Assembly: GCA_950097015.1 (NCBI GenBank)
Contig: CATNEN010000038.1
Span: 31,024,501 to 31,088,500 of the forward strand
Length of the DNA stretch: 64,000 nucleotides
Direction of reading: 5' to 3'
DNA from: Macrostomum hystrix
Lineage: Eukaryota > Platyhelminthes > Macrostomidae
Both the position numbers and the translations under genes were made by a program. Below are positions 47,210-57,635 of this stretch, piece after piece; positions within the stretch are counted from its first letter, which is position 1, and every line of letters begins with the position of its first letter. The notes below the pieces were generated by a model, which was not told the DNA's origin, did not search any database, and worked only from the letters and a program-made list of their open reading frames with translations.

Positions 47210-48766
47210 TTAACCCGACCTTCGGCGAAAGCTGCAGCCATAGTTGACGACACGGCAGGCTATTGTGAGTAGCAGAGCTAATAGACTGCAGCTGGCTACA
47301 GACAGGTAGACAAAGCCAGGTAGCCAGGACTGGGTGGCGCTGTACAGCAGCGTGAATGACGTCAATCCAATCAGACCGCCGGACACTTCCAGAAAGGCAA
47401 CGCAGCTGAACAAGGCGCCCTGACGATTCGGTGGAGAAACTTGCGAGGCGAACGCTCTCAGCATTGGCATCGGCAGCATTGAGAACAGGCCCAGGACTGA
47501 GGCGACTAGCAAAGTCGGCGTGTTCGGAGCGACTCCGGTGGCGAGGAAGCCGACGATAGCCGACGCCAAGCCGATGATGCTCAGGCCGAGGGGCTTCACG
47601 CCGAAGCAGTGTCGAAAAACCAGCAGGCCAATCAGGACGCCGAGCTGAAGGCAGACGATCTTCAGAGCGTTCATGTAGCCGATAAACACGGAGTCCAGGC
47701 AGAATGGATAGTTCATCATGTACAGGCCGCTAACATTTGTTACGCCAATGAAGCTGCAGCTGTAGATGCAGACAGCAGCCAGCAGGAGGCCGAGGGTTAC
47801 TGACAGGCGCGCGCTGACGTGAAACAAGCCGGCGATGTTGATGTACGGAGAGGCCAGAGAATAGCAGAAAGCATTGCTACCTGACATTTCCGGCAGCTTC
47901 CGCTGCAATCCGGGCGGTCGGACCTCTGGTACAAGAAGCACAACGTACACCAGGTTACCAAAGGTTAGCACTGTGCTGAACACCATTGGAGCCACATAGC
48001 CTGATAGACGCATCCACCAGCCAATCAACAGCTCCATGATAACGCCAGCCAAACCGAAGGTGCCCTCCACAATGGCAACGCGCATAGGCCTCTCCTTTCT
48101 GCTAGTGGTGTCGGCCAGGTAAGCGAACATCGCCGCGAAGAGGGCACCGAAGCCACCGCCGAGAGCGCCGAGAGCGCCGGAGATCACTAGGAAATAGAGC
48201 GGCAGGTTGAACAGCAGCACCAGAAGCAGGCCAATGGAGTCCACTGCCAAACCGGCGCATGGCAACAAGAGCGCGAGTCGACGTCCGAGATAGTCCGACG
48301 CCGAGGAGTAGAGCGGCAGTACCAGCAAAGCCACAATGCCGGCTGTGACATTGCGGTAAAGAGTCCACTGGCTAGCGTCGTTCTGGATGCGGCTGGTCAG
48401 TTGGTGCTCACTGGAGTTCGCCAGAGAGTGCCGGTCGCACACAAAGGCGCGAGTTGAGTTGACAGTCTCATTGTACTGCTGGCCAACTCGGTAGTACAGG
48501 TATTGAGTCATAACCGACAACTGGCTAAGCATCGCTGCGGCGAACATCAGACCAATAGGTTCGATGATCCACTTACGCGATGGTTGGACAACATCATCGT
48601 CAAGACGCTGCAGAGAGTCATCAGCGTCCGGATCGGTAGGGATAGCGTCGGCTGCATCGACATCACTGCCAGGCGCCGTGGAGCAGGAAGTTGAGTAGAT
48701 AACTGCGGTGCGCTCCTGCAACAGAGGATCAGCCTCGGTAGGGATTCTATCCCGCCGATTGAGCAT
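47210..48766 (-). CDS. SLC46-like major facilitator transporter
   Basis: Twelve-helix proton-coupled solute carrier, most like the SLC46 family (folate, heme or lysosomal muropeptide carriers in other animals). Single exon of 518 residues. A hydrophilic acidic N-terminus (1-65) leads into helix 1 at WIIEPIGLMFAAAML, and NET and NSTRAF in the following loop look like N-glycosylation sites, as in SLC46. SDYLGRR (MFS motif A) is followed by the family-typical YLADTTSRKERPMRVAIVEG and GLAGVIMELLIGWW. Hydrophobic segments continue to about residue 505. A conserved charged cytosolic loop follows helix 6. Substrate cannot be read from sequence. It is intronless, unlike most neighbours. An acceptor-like TTCTCAG ends 10 nt upstream of the ATG. 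Confidence 0.88.
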   Translation of the reverse strand: MLNRRDRIPTEADPLLQERTAVIYSTSCSTAPGSDVDAADAIPTDPDADDSLQRLDDDVVQPSRKWIIEPIGLMFAAAMLSQLSVMTQYLYYRVGQQYNETVNSTRAFVCDRHSLANSSEHQLTSRIQNDASQWTLYRNVTAGIVALLVLPLYSSASDYLGRRLALLLPCAGLAVDSIGLLLVLLFNLPLYFLVISGALGALGGGFGALFAAMFAYLADTTSRKERPMRVAIVEGTFGLAGVIMELLIGWWMRLSGYVAPMVFSTVLTFGNLVYVVLLVPEVRPPGLQRKLPEMSGSNAFCYSLASPYINIAGLFHVSARLSVTLGLLLAAVCIYSCSFIGVTNVSGLYMMNYPFCLDSVFIGYMNALKIVCLQLGVLIGLLVFRHCFGVKPLGLSIIGLASAIVGFLATGVAPNTPTLLVASVLGLFSMLPMPMLRAFASQVSPPNRQGALFSCVAFLEVSGGLIGLTSFTLLYSATQSWLPGFVYLSVASCSLLALLLTIACRVVNYGCSFRRRSG

Positions 48767-50000
48767 TGAGCTGCGTCTGAGAATTTCAGCAACAAGGAAC
48801 TATCTTTTTTTACTTCTTGAGTGTCTTAATTAGCTTCGTCAAAAGATTTGAAACAGCGGAGACTTCACCAAAACTTGGCAAAGGTTCTTAGACGCAGGGC
48901 TGCAAGGTAGCTGGCGAGGTGCACCTTTGATTACAGTCTGATTTGCAAAACAAAGAAATGTTGGAATTTTTTAGGTATTGTAACTCCCTATTAGAAGCAA
49001 GCAAGTAGCTACAGGTGAAAGCTGTTCTTTTCCATTATGGCTACAATTTTCTCTGCCTTTATATAATATACCGCCCTTGACCACAGATGTACGATGGGGT
49101 AAGACCTCTGCTGTGCTAACAACTCACAGACCCTTCTGCCTTTACTTTAGGCGATGATGAACAATAGTGTGTGGTCTTGCGCGCATTATACAGTTATCCA
49201 ATGCGAGACCTTAATTAAAATTTCACAAAATATCAAGCCGTGTATCTACATATCAGGTACACCCAAGCAATCTCGTCACCTCTATTGCTTCTTGCTTACT
49301 GTCATATCAAGTCTATTTATAATGTATAACAAATAATGGTATATTAGTTGGATCTACTAAAGAAAATATAATACTATTGAATACGTTTATGTGACGTTAT
49401 GAATGCTGCTACGAATTCTCACTGTACATACCAAAGTTGACTAAAGTACATATGTACGTTTTGCTTGGATATTTTCAGCACATTAGAGCGATTATCATGT
49501 GCGGATAGTGAAAGTTTGTAATACTATAATACATTATTAGTGAGTTCAAAGACTTTTTCTTCAGTAAATAAGGCATAAAATATAGCTTTTAAGTCCCAAA
49601 AGAAATATTCGCTATTGTTCAATAATATCATGTTAGTTAAAAACCCATTAGATCTCTAACTTTTACCTCTATTAGTAATTTTAATTATTTTTAATTTTCT
49701 TATGTGTCTAGAATTTTTTATTCGGAAAGCTAAATTCTCGAATGAAATTGAGTGGAGAAATATTTGATTACACCTGACCCAACGGCACACAGCACAACGG
49801 GCAGCTATTGCGCGGCGTATCTGAAGGCTGTTCAGTCCATGGACTGGGGACGTTACACACGTCACACTCAATTGCCCCAACTAATGCGGGTATAGGGCTT
49901 CAAGTTTTGGGTCTCTGTTCTGGTATTTCCTATATGTAGTCTAGCGGTTGGTTGCAGTCTAGGTGTCTTGAAGGCTATAACTCCTAACGACTATCGTTCT
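48767..50000. other. Intergenic region, no gene seen
   Basis: About 1.2 kb of AT-rich sequence upstream of the SLC46-like gene. Its promoter is presumably in the first few hundred bases, but no diagnostic motif stands out. Short frames here have no protein-like character. Confidence 0.35.
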
Positions 50001-50099
50001 CAGTATCGCGGCTGTATGATGCGATCTCTTCCGTGTTCGTACCTCGGGATCAAATCAAGAAGGAACTCAAACACAGTTAGTTTCCTAATTAGTTAGCTT

Positions 50100-50700
50100 A
50101 ATAGATCTCAAAGATACGTCTCTCTCGCGCTCGCGGGCGCTTTTTTCCGCGCTCCGCTCCGCCTTATATAATGTATTTGAAACCCCTCGATCCGAGGGGA
50201 AGGCAATACCGTAGCAACATTCGCAAGAATATTTATGCTGGTTGAGGTCGCAGCCTCTGGTCTAGTACAGGCATTATCATTAGACTAGTTGGTTGGTCGG
50301 CACACCAACCCCTTTTCTATGGAGGGTGCAGTTAAAAGTCCTGAAAACGCCTTAGTTGAGTTAGGACTCGTTCCCGATTCTACCGAAGCCTCTTTCCTAC
50401 TGTTCATTATCCCCTTCCCATTCATCGATCCAGTCTTCTTGTGCGGTCCCGGCCTCCTCCAGATCTCGTTCCCGATCGGGTCCGGGCGGCTCCAGTTTCA
50501 GGCTGGGCTGGGTTGGTGCAGGCAGCTGCGGGTCGGGACAGGCCGGGTTGATTCCGGCAGCTCCACGTCGGCACCGCTGTAGGTGGTTTCAGGCGGCTCC
50601 ACGTCAGCACCGCTGCGGGTCCGGTTCCAGGCAGCTTCACGTCAGCACAGCTGCGGATCGGAGGCGGCTCCACGTCGGCGCCGCCGCTGTCATGCCGGAC
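50100..50700 (+). other. Promoter-like or LTR-like GC-rich segment
   Basis: A GC-rich block (CGCGCTCGCGGGCGC at about 50135) is followed by TATATAA at 50165-50171, a perfect CCCCTCG-ATC-CGAGGGG hairpin at 50183-50199, and about 180 bp of imperfect GC-rich repeats (GGCTCCACGTCAGCACCGCT type, 50520-50700). No coding sequence follows. It may be a decayed LTR or an orphan promoter. I could not find a matching second LTR or target duplication. Confidence 0.3.
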
Positions 50701-50993
50701 CGGGTTTGCGCTGAAATGATTAAGTGATCTCGGGGCGAATCTTAGTCTAATCTTTCTTCTTTCAGTTGATCGCCCTCTCTGCTGTTGCTACTTTTAGTCT
50801 AGTTTCCTCCTAGAGCTCTCTTGAATTCCCTTCAGATTTCTAAGTCTTATAGCGGGTACACATTTACCCGAACTACAATCCGAAGTCGACTGGCTTTAAT
50901 GACTTCACCGACCTCTAAAGACGTATAGATAGCTAATGAAAACTTTTACGTACGTTACGCCGACGAACTCCGATGAAATTAAAAATGTGAAGA

Positions 50994-51143
50994 ATAAGCT
51001 TGAATCGAGCTGGGTGAACTGAAGCAACGCGGAAGTTAAGTGGCTTGCTAATGGACACCAACTGTTCCAGTCGTGTCAAGAATCGAACCTCCGACCTTCA
51101 AACCGTGAGTCCGACGCTATAAACTCCATGCTTCAGGCGACCC
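50994..51143 (-). mobile_element. tRNA-headed SINE fragment
   Basis: On the minus strand GGTCGGAGGTTCGATTCTTG is a B-box match, preceded by an A-box-like region. It is followed by CAAGCCACTTAACTTCCGCG and TTGCTTCAGTTCACCCAGCT, a tail style seen in widespread animal SINEs. It is related in layout to the fragment at 7575-7709. Confidence 0.6.
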
Positions 51144-51180
51144 AGTTGACCACGTGTATAAAATAATATAATAATAGTTG

Positions 51181-51511
51181 CAGGAGGACTGCGGGCAATG
51201 GCACATAATTTGGTGACACTAGACCCGCAGCCAGCGAGGAGGCAATCCTGCCCATTCCGCTGACTCCTGAGCACACATGTACACAGATAATGTACGCAGG
51301 CACTCGCTCACACAGCGTCTCATCGTCAGGCTGTGTACACTTTCACTGTGCCTTGAACTTTGGCCCTCAACGGCCTAAATTGCACGACAAGCCCCCAAGT
51401 CTTCTCTCCCAAGCCGGCTGCGCACCAAATGAGTGTGGCCTTGCCTCGGAATCGAGCTCAGGGACCCTGGTTGCGGGTTTTTGCGTTGACCGCTCTGTTA
51501 CACCCCCCAAC
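51181..51511 (-). mobile_element. tRNA-derived SINE, family A, copy 5
   Basis: Minus-strand copy with complete body and tail (TAGTGTCACCAAATTATGTG, CCCGCAGTCCT, then A/T-rich). The tRNA-like head keeps the B box (GAGCTCGATTCC) but the A-box region is altered (GTGTAACAGAGCGGTCAACG). Confidence 0.83.
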
Positions 51512-52081
51512 CGGGGACAAGAGCTCAGTAACTTTGGTGCACATTGCCACTCGATAAACTCCAACTACAAAAGCTGGCGACACACATTATAAGCGAATGT
51601 TATCTTGTAAAGTGGTCTTATCATATTTTCAATAAAGCTAGATTTATCTGTAATTATTAAGCCACAGTGAGAACAGTGAGGCAGCTATATATTATTATTT
51701 CTACACTCGTATGCATAAACAGGAATGCCATATTGCATCTGCTCAGAAAATTATGCATATCATAAGACGACACCGCTTCTTGTGGTAGTTACATTTAAGC
51801 CTACATTATGCCCCCTTCACCAGTCGAATGCCGCCAATGCTTTGGTCTGCGGGGCATTGGCCCTCCATACAGTGTGGCATGCAATATCTGCGTGATTAGG
51901 GTGTGTGAGACTTACCCTCACCCGGCTTGGGGGTGTGCTGTCAGTTTGTTTATGAGTGATTGCTGTGCACTCCTTGCCCGGATAGCTTATATTAAGGCGC
52001 CCAGCCAGTAAAATTTTCCAGACATGAAAGATATTTTTTAATCGTCTCTGTATTTGGTTCGCTGCATGCACTTGCTTCTAA
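51512..52081. promoter_or_regulatory. AGMO 5' flank with TATA-like box
   Basis: TATATTAA at 51988-51995 lies 87 bp before the AGMO start codon. TTTTCCAG at about 52014-52021 could be a leader splice acceptor. The rest of the 570 bp is unremarkable. Confidence 0.35.
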
Positions 52082-53458
52082 ATGGCTAGCAACAGTAGCC
52101 GAGGCACTTGGTTGACCCAACCAAGTCTAATCAACTCGCTCAACGGTGTTCGTCGTTTGTTCTACCTGGTGACACCTGCTGAGACTATGTTCACAGAGCT
52201 AGAGTCCGTGCCTAAACTGATAGACGAGTGCGTGCCCTACTTCCTGCTCCTCATTGGGCTGGAGTACGCCATTCTGGCGCGGAAAGGACGCAGAAAATCG
52301 ATGCCACTAAACGACAGTCTGATGTCTCTGAGTCATGGTGTATTCTCGCAGCTGCCCCTACTATTCGTGCGCAGCATGGAAGTCTCAATCTACCTGTGGA
52401 TTTGGAAGAACTTGCGCCTAGTCGACCTACCTGCCGACTCCACCCTGGCCTGGTTCGCCACGCTGATCGGGGTGGACTTCTGCTTCTACTGGGTGCACAG
52501 GGCCACGCACGAGGTCAACCTGATCTGGGCGTCGCATCAAGTCCACCACAGCTCGGAGCGGTTCAACCTGACCACCGCTCTGCGACAGCCGCTACTGCAG
52601 CGCTACTTTGTCTGGATCTTGTACACACCGCTGGCACTCGTCCTGCCACCGCAGCTGTTCGCCACTCATCTGCAGCTGAACCTGATCTACCAGTTCTGGA
52701 TTCACACCAAGACTATTCCGCGACTTCCGCGCCTCATCGAGTTCGTATTCAACACGCCTTCTCATCACCGGGTGCATCACGGACGCAACGCCTATTGCAT
52801 CGATCGGAACTATGGCGGCGTGCTGATCCTGTTCGACCGTCTGTTCGGCACTTTTCGCGAGGAGCGCAACGACGAACCGCCGGTTTTTGGACTCGTCACA
52901 CCTTTGTCGCAATTTGACCCGCTAGCGCTGCAGTTCGATCACCTGACTCACCTGACTCACCAACTACAGCGACCTGAACTTACTTGGACCGATCGGCTCA
53001 AGCTGCTGATCTTCGGGCCCAGCTGGCAGCCGGGAACTTCGGCCCGCCTCGGCCCGGGAGTGTACCCGGAGATCCAGCACCCTGTCAGGCCGCTCGACCC
53101 GGCCGTCCCAGGATGGATCAAGGCCTACGCTACGCTGCACTTCCTGGCAGCGCTGGCAGGCTACGGCTATCTGACGGCGCACAGGTCGCAACCGGAACTG
53201 CTGGCTGTTGGCTGCGCTGCCATCGTCTGGTCCCTAACTAGCATTGGTCGCCTACTGGAAGGCCGCGAGATTGCAACTCTTGTCAAGTTTGAACTGACGC
53301 GATGCTTCTCCATGGCTATTGGATGCTCCTTGATGCTTGGCCCTTCAATGATCTGCAGCCTGCCCATCGCGCTGTACGCAACTTCGGCAACCCTTTGGCT
53401 TGCGATGGGCACGCAAAGCTGTGCCCTGACATTGAACTCATTCTACAAGTCATGCTAG
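52082..53458 (+). CDS. AGMO: Alkylglycerol monooxygenase
   Basis: Tetrahydrobiopterin-dependent, di-iron ER membrane enzyme that cleaves the ether bond of alkylglycerols; member of the fatty-acid hydroxylase superfamily. Single exon of 458 residues (human about 445). The eight-histidine-type metal motifs are present in order: HRATH (139-143), HQVHH (152-156), FWIH (His208) and SHHRVHH (227-233), with the family-specific FNTPSHHRVHHGRNAYCID and YGGVLILFDRLFGTF. Hydrophobic segments occur near residues 50-66, 88-108, 122-138, 172-195 and in the C-terminal third. Homology runs from the N-terminus (FYLVTPAETMF) to the end, so the start is probably right. It is intronless, like the SLC46-like gene. 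Confidence 0.95.
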   Translation: MASNSSRGTWLTQPSLINSLNGVRRLFYLVTPAETMFTELESVPKLIDECVPYFLLLIGLEYAILARKGRRKSMPLNDSLMSLSHGVFSQLPLLFVRSMEVSIYLWIWKNLRLVDLPADSTLAWFATLIGVDFCFYWVHRATHEVNLIWASHQVHHSSERFNLTTALRQPLLQRYFVWILYTPLALVLPPQLFATHLQLNLIYQFWIHTKTIPRLPRLIEFVFNTPSHHRVHHGRNAYCIDRNYGGVLILFDRLFGTFREERNDEPPVFGLVTPLSQFDPLALQFDHLTHLTHQLQRPELTWTDRLKLLIFGPSWQPGTSARLGPGVYPEIQHPVRPLDPAVPGWIKAYATLHFLAALAGYGYLTAHRSQPELLAVGCAAIVWSLTSIGRLLEGREIATLVKFELTRCFSMAIGCSLMLGPSMICSLPIALYATSATLWLAMGTQSCALTLNSFYKSC

Positions 53459-53836
53459 ACAATCATAATATTCTTTGCTCATAAAGATTATCCAACGACT
53501 AAAATGAAAGCATGCCAAAAGCTCTGGGAATTCTCATTGTGTATATATTTCAAAACTTGAGACCATCTTGAGAGCTCTGTGAATAGCCATGTGGGTGAGA
53601 GAGCCATTTTTTTGCATAAGGATTTCTCAGTTTCCTTGCCGTAATTGCATGCAACAATAAGAATCTGTGTAAAAATACCATGATCGATTTTGCAATTGTA
53701 AATATACTCAACAGCTTCTGAACAAAAAGTTGTCGCGAATTTTTAACTCTTGACAAAAGTCAAAATCCACCGAATTTGCTGTTTGGGTCGTCTGCAGACC
53801 AGCCGCAGAGCGCAGGCTATGGACAAGACAAAGACT

Positions 53837-54760
53837 CTAAGACAAAGACTCCAAGACAAAGAATGCGCTGAGCCTGTTAGCCAGGGCGATGTAGCCCAAT
53901 GTTCCCAAGCGTTCGTAGGAGCTCTGCGACATTGTGCTGAAGACCAGGCTCTTGTACACCGCAGTCCAAATGCTGACCAGGTGAGTCTGAGCGTCATGGT
54001 TGAGGCTTGGTTCGCACGGAATTATCGCGGCGATGATCCAAGAGCACAGCACAATGACGGTGAAGATAACCATCATGAACGCGCTGAACACAATCCCAGT
54101 CTTCCATACGAGGCAAATGTGGTCGGCCACTAGCGTCCAATTGAAAATTGGGGTGAATAGTGTCACCCAGCAGCTGATGATCACCAGGATGGTCGACGAA
54201 GTAGATCTCTCTGCTGACCACGCTGCTCCTCCAGAATTATTCTTCGAATCTGCCTGGCAACTGGTCCATGGACTTGGACAAATTAGCAAAGCAATAGTGC
54301 AAAGTTGCGATGTTGAGAAGCATGATGATTGACTGCATGGGTGAACTTTGACTCGACCAAGGTGTAGCTCAGAAACAGTCTCCAGGTGGACTTGCCACAT
54401 CTAGCTAATATCAGGTACGTAGAAACTGCAATGAACACCAAGAATGCGTCGGTGCTGATGATGACAATGGCCATGAATGACAAGCTTCTCACTACGGAAG
54501 CAACGCAGAGGGGAGTAGAGAAGACGCGAAATATCTGCAGCATGGCGCAGTCTTGCGTTGCGTTTCTGCCAAGAGCCTCCGAGAAGCTGGACCCAAAGTA
54601 CAGAGTCCTATAGATGCTCACGGTACCAAAGATTAGGAAGACGCACTTGAAAATGAACACGCCAATAATCTTAGTTGCAATGGGAAGCCGGTAACCGGCT
54701 GACCATGTGCCTAGTCCACCTGCTGATTGGGCCCGAATCCAGAAATTGTTTCGCAGAAAG
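53837..54760 (-). pseudogene. Unrecognised multi-pass membrane protein, interrupted
   Basis: Two adjacent minus-strand frames each look like membrane protein. Up to about 54283 there is a frame with WSAGYRLPIATKIIGVFIFK, a helix to about LYF, then a second hydrophobic block VIISTDAFLVFIAVSTYLIL. From about 54240 to 53837, in another frame, come ILVIISCWVTLFTPIFNWTL and GIVFSAFMMVIFTVIVLCSW, ending YIALANRLSAFFVLES. The two must be joined by an intron I cannot place or by a frameshift. Upstream (54711-54962) a third frame may hold a further exon (SILLNVLHRDDVLQLKKLML). The family is not recognised. A GGLGTWSAG string is faintly like a GPS motif but lacks its cysteines. It could be a decayed receptor or a real multi-exon gene. 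Confidence 0.4.
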
Positions 54761-54962
54761 CTACCTCAACAACGGTGCATTGTTGCTCGAGTAGCGATAA
54801 CAGCCTAATCGAACTGTTTTCAGTCTGCAGATCTTCAACAGGCCTGGACAATCGGAGCAGAAGAACTTCGCTAGAGTGCCAGACCCTGCCGGACTCAAGC
54901 ATCAGCTTCTTGAGCTGGAGTACATCATCTCTGTGTAGAACGTTGAGCAGTATGGACTCCAT

Positions 54963-55297
54963 TGACTCCAACCAGATGCTCAGCTATAGACTCAGTGTAG
55001 TTTTGAGTAGATATACACACCAGGCTTATCTCTACCGGCTCTGAGCATTTCGGAGCACATTTTTCTGAATTAATTAACCCCGATAAAGGTCAGGAATTGT
55101 GTTTGCGATGGACAATAAATATTGGCTGCGTATCTAATCTCGATGGGAAATATTTCCTTGGAGTTGAAAATGCTTCATTCCATCAAATACTATGCCGCAA
55201 TATTAAGTACTCAAAAGAATTCACTGAACACTGCATATTCCAAGCGCAAAAATGCTGAATTGTTATCAATAAGATCTTTCAGTTCCTTTGTGTAAAC
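54963..55297. other. Intergenic spacer
   Basis: About 330 bp AT-rich, nothing supported. Confidence 0.3.
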
Positions 55298-55903
55298 CAG
55301 GGGTCGGCAAACTCCGGCCCGCGGGACAGATGCGGCCCTCGAAGCTCCCAAATCCGGCCCGTTGCCCATTCCGACAACTACAGTATCCTGTCTCGTCTCT
55401 CCGCTGTAATATCTCTCCCCTGTCTCATCGCTCCCCTGTCCCCTGTGTCATTTCTCTCCCGTGTCTCATCTCTCCCGTGTCTCATCTCTCCCGTGTCTCA
55501 TCTCTCCCGTGTCTTATCTCTCCCGTGTCTCATCTCTCCCGTGTCTCAGCTCTCCCCTGTCTCAACTCTCCCGCGTCTTATCTCTCCTGTGTCTTATCTC
55601 TCCCGTGTCTTATCTCTCCCGTGTCTCATCTCTCCCCTGTCTCATCGCTCCCCATGTCTCATCTCTCCCCGTGTCTCATCTCTCCCGTGTCTCATCTCAC
55701 CTGTGTCTCATCTCTCCTGTGTCTCATCTCTCCCGTGTCTCATCTCTCCCCTGTCTCAACTCTCCCGCGTCTTATCTCTCCCGTGTCTCATCTCTCCCGT
55801 GTCTCATCTCTACATTGTCTCATATTTTTACAGTCAATGCGGCCCGCTGTCGTCTTTTAGGTTCTCTATTTGGCCCGCTAGCTAATAAGTTTGCCGACCC
55901 CTG
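55298..55903. mobile_element. hAT-type MITE containing a minisatellite
   Basis: A 606-bp element with perfect inverted ends CAGGGGTCGGCAAACT and an 8-bp target duplication GTGTAAAC/GTATAAAC (one mismatch; 55290-55297 and 55904-55911). The ends resemble those of widespread animal hAT elements. GCGGCCC-type strings near both ends are also inverted. The centre (about 55408-55830) has expanded into a minisatellite. No coding capacity. Confidence 0.85.
55408..55830. repeat. 16-bp minisatellite inside the MITE
   Basis: About 26 units of TCTCTCCCGTGTCTCA with CCTGT, CAACTC and CTTATC variants, entirely within the 55298-55903 element. Confidence 0.93.
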
Positions 55904-56261
55904 GTATAAACAATTCAAGTCAGCATGCCCCTTGGAAAACTTTATAACTTTGCACTGTACAAAGTCCAGGGTACATCGGTCACAGAATATCTTCACTGCG
56001 CTGGAAGATTTAAAAAGTTTTGTGCTATTTTTTCATCATTCACGTGAACTATATCCATCGGAAATTATAAGAAATGAAAAAAATTATTCCATGAAAACCG
56101 GCATTTCTTTTCAATTCAAGCGTACTTTCATGTGGAAAACAAAAATAAACTTCTAACGATTTTGATGTCAAATAACAAAGTTTAAACAGGTCAGCAAAAT
56201 GCACGTGAAGCGGTTCCAGTTGGGAGTCACGAATAATCATTGAGCTGTTCAACAGGTTAGA

Positions 56262-57635
56262 CAACTGCAGGATAACAGGTCAGAATTCTGCCTTACAGGT
56301 TAGACTCCTGACTAACAGGTTAGACTCCTCTCTAAGAGGTTATACTTGTGTCTAACAGGTAAGAGTCCTCTCTAACAGGTTAGAAAACTTTCTAACAGGT
56401 TAGAAAACTCTTCAACGGGTTAGAAAACTCTCTAACATGTTAGAAAACTCTCTAACAGGTTAGAAAACTCTCTAACATGTTAGAAAACTCTCTAACAGGT
56501 TAGAAAACTCTCCAACAGGTTAGAAAACTCTCTAACAGGTTAGACTCCTATCTAACAGGTTAGACTCCTCTCTAACAGGTTAGACTCCTATCTAACGGGT
56601 TAGACTCCTCTCTAACAGGTTAGACTCCTATCTAACAGGTTAGACTCCTCTCTAACAGGTTAGACTCCTATCTAACGGGTTAGACTCCTCTCTAAAAGGT
56701 TAGACTCCTATCTAACAGGTTAGACTCCTCTCTAACGGGTTAGACTCCTCTCTAACAGGTTAGACTCCTGTCTAACAGGTTAGACTCCTCTAACAGGTTA
56801 GACTCCTATCTAACGGGTTAGACTCCTCTCTAACAGGTTAGACTCCTCTCTAACAGGTTAGACTCCTATCTAACAGGTTAGACTCCTATCTAACGGGCTA
56901 GACTCCTGTCTAACAGGTTAGACTCCTGTCTAACAGGTTAGACTCCTATCTAACAGGTTAGACTCCTCTCTAACAGGTTAGACTCCTCTCTAACAGGTTA
57001 GACTCCTCTAACAGGTTAGACTCCTCTCTAACGGGTGAGACTCCTCTCTAACAGGTTAGACTCCTATCTAACGGGTTAGACTCCTCTCTAAAAGGTTAGA
57101 CTCCTATCTAAAAGGTTAGACTCCTATCTAACGGGTTAGACTCCTCTCTAACGGGTTAGACTCCTGTCTAACAGGTTAGACTCCTGTCTAACAGGTTAGA
57201 CTCCTCTAACAGGTTAGACTCCTATCTAACGGGTTAGACTCCTCTCTAACAGGTTAGACTCCTATCTAACAGGTTAGACTTCTATCTAACGGGCTAGACT
57301 CCTGTCTAACAGGTTAGACTCCTCTCTAACAGGTTAGACTCCTCTCTAACAGGTTAGACTCCTATCTAACAGTTTAGACTCCTATCTAACAGGTTAGACT
57401 CCTCTCTAACAGGTTAGACTCCTGTCTAACAGGTTAGACTCCTCTAACAGGTTAGACTCCTATCTAACGGGTTAGACTCCTCTCTAACGGGTTAGACTCC
57501 TCTCTAACAGGTTAGACTCCTATCTAACAGGTTAGACTCCTCTCTAACAGGTTAGACTCCTATCTAACGGGCTAGACTCCTGTCTAACAGGTTAGACTCC
57601 TCTCTAGCAGGTTAGACTCCTCTCTAGCACTGGTT
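56262..57635. repeat. 20-bp minisatellite upstream of aconitase (about 69 units)
   Basis: Unit CTAACAGGTTAGACTCCTGT with TATC, CTCT and CGGG variants and occasional 16-bp short units (CCTCTAACAGG). The first 250 bp use a different variant (TTAGAAAACTC). Adjacent to the aconitase 5' flank and sharing a core with its intronic arrays. Confidence 0.95.
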
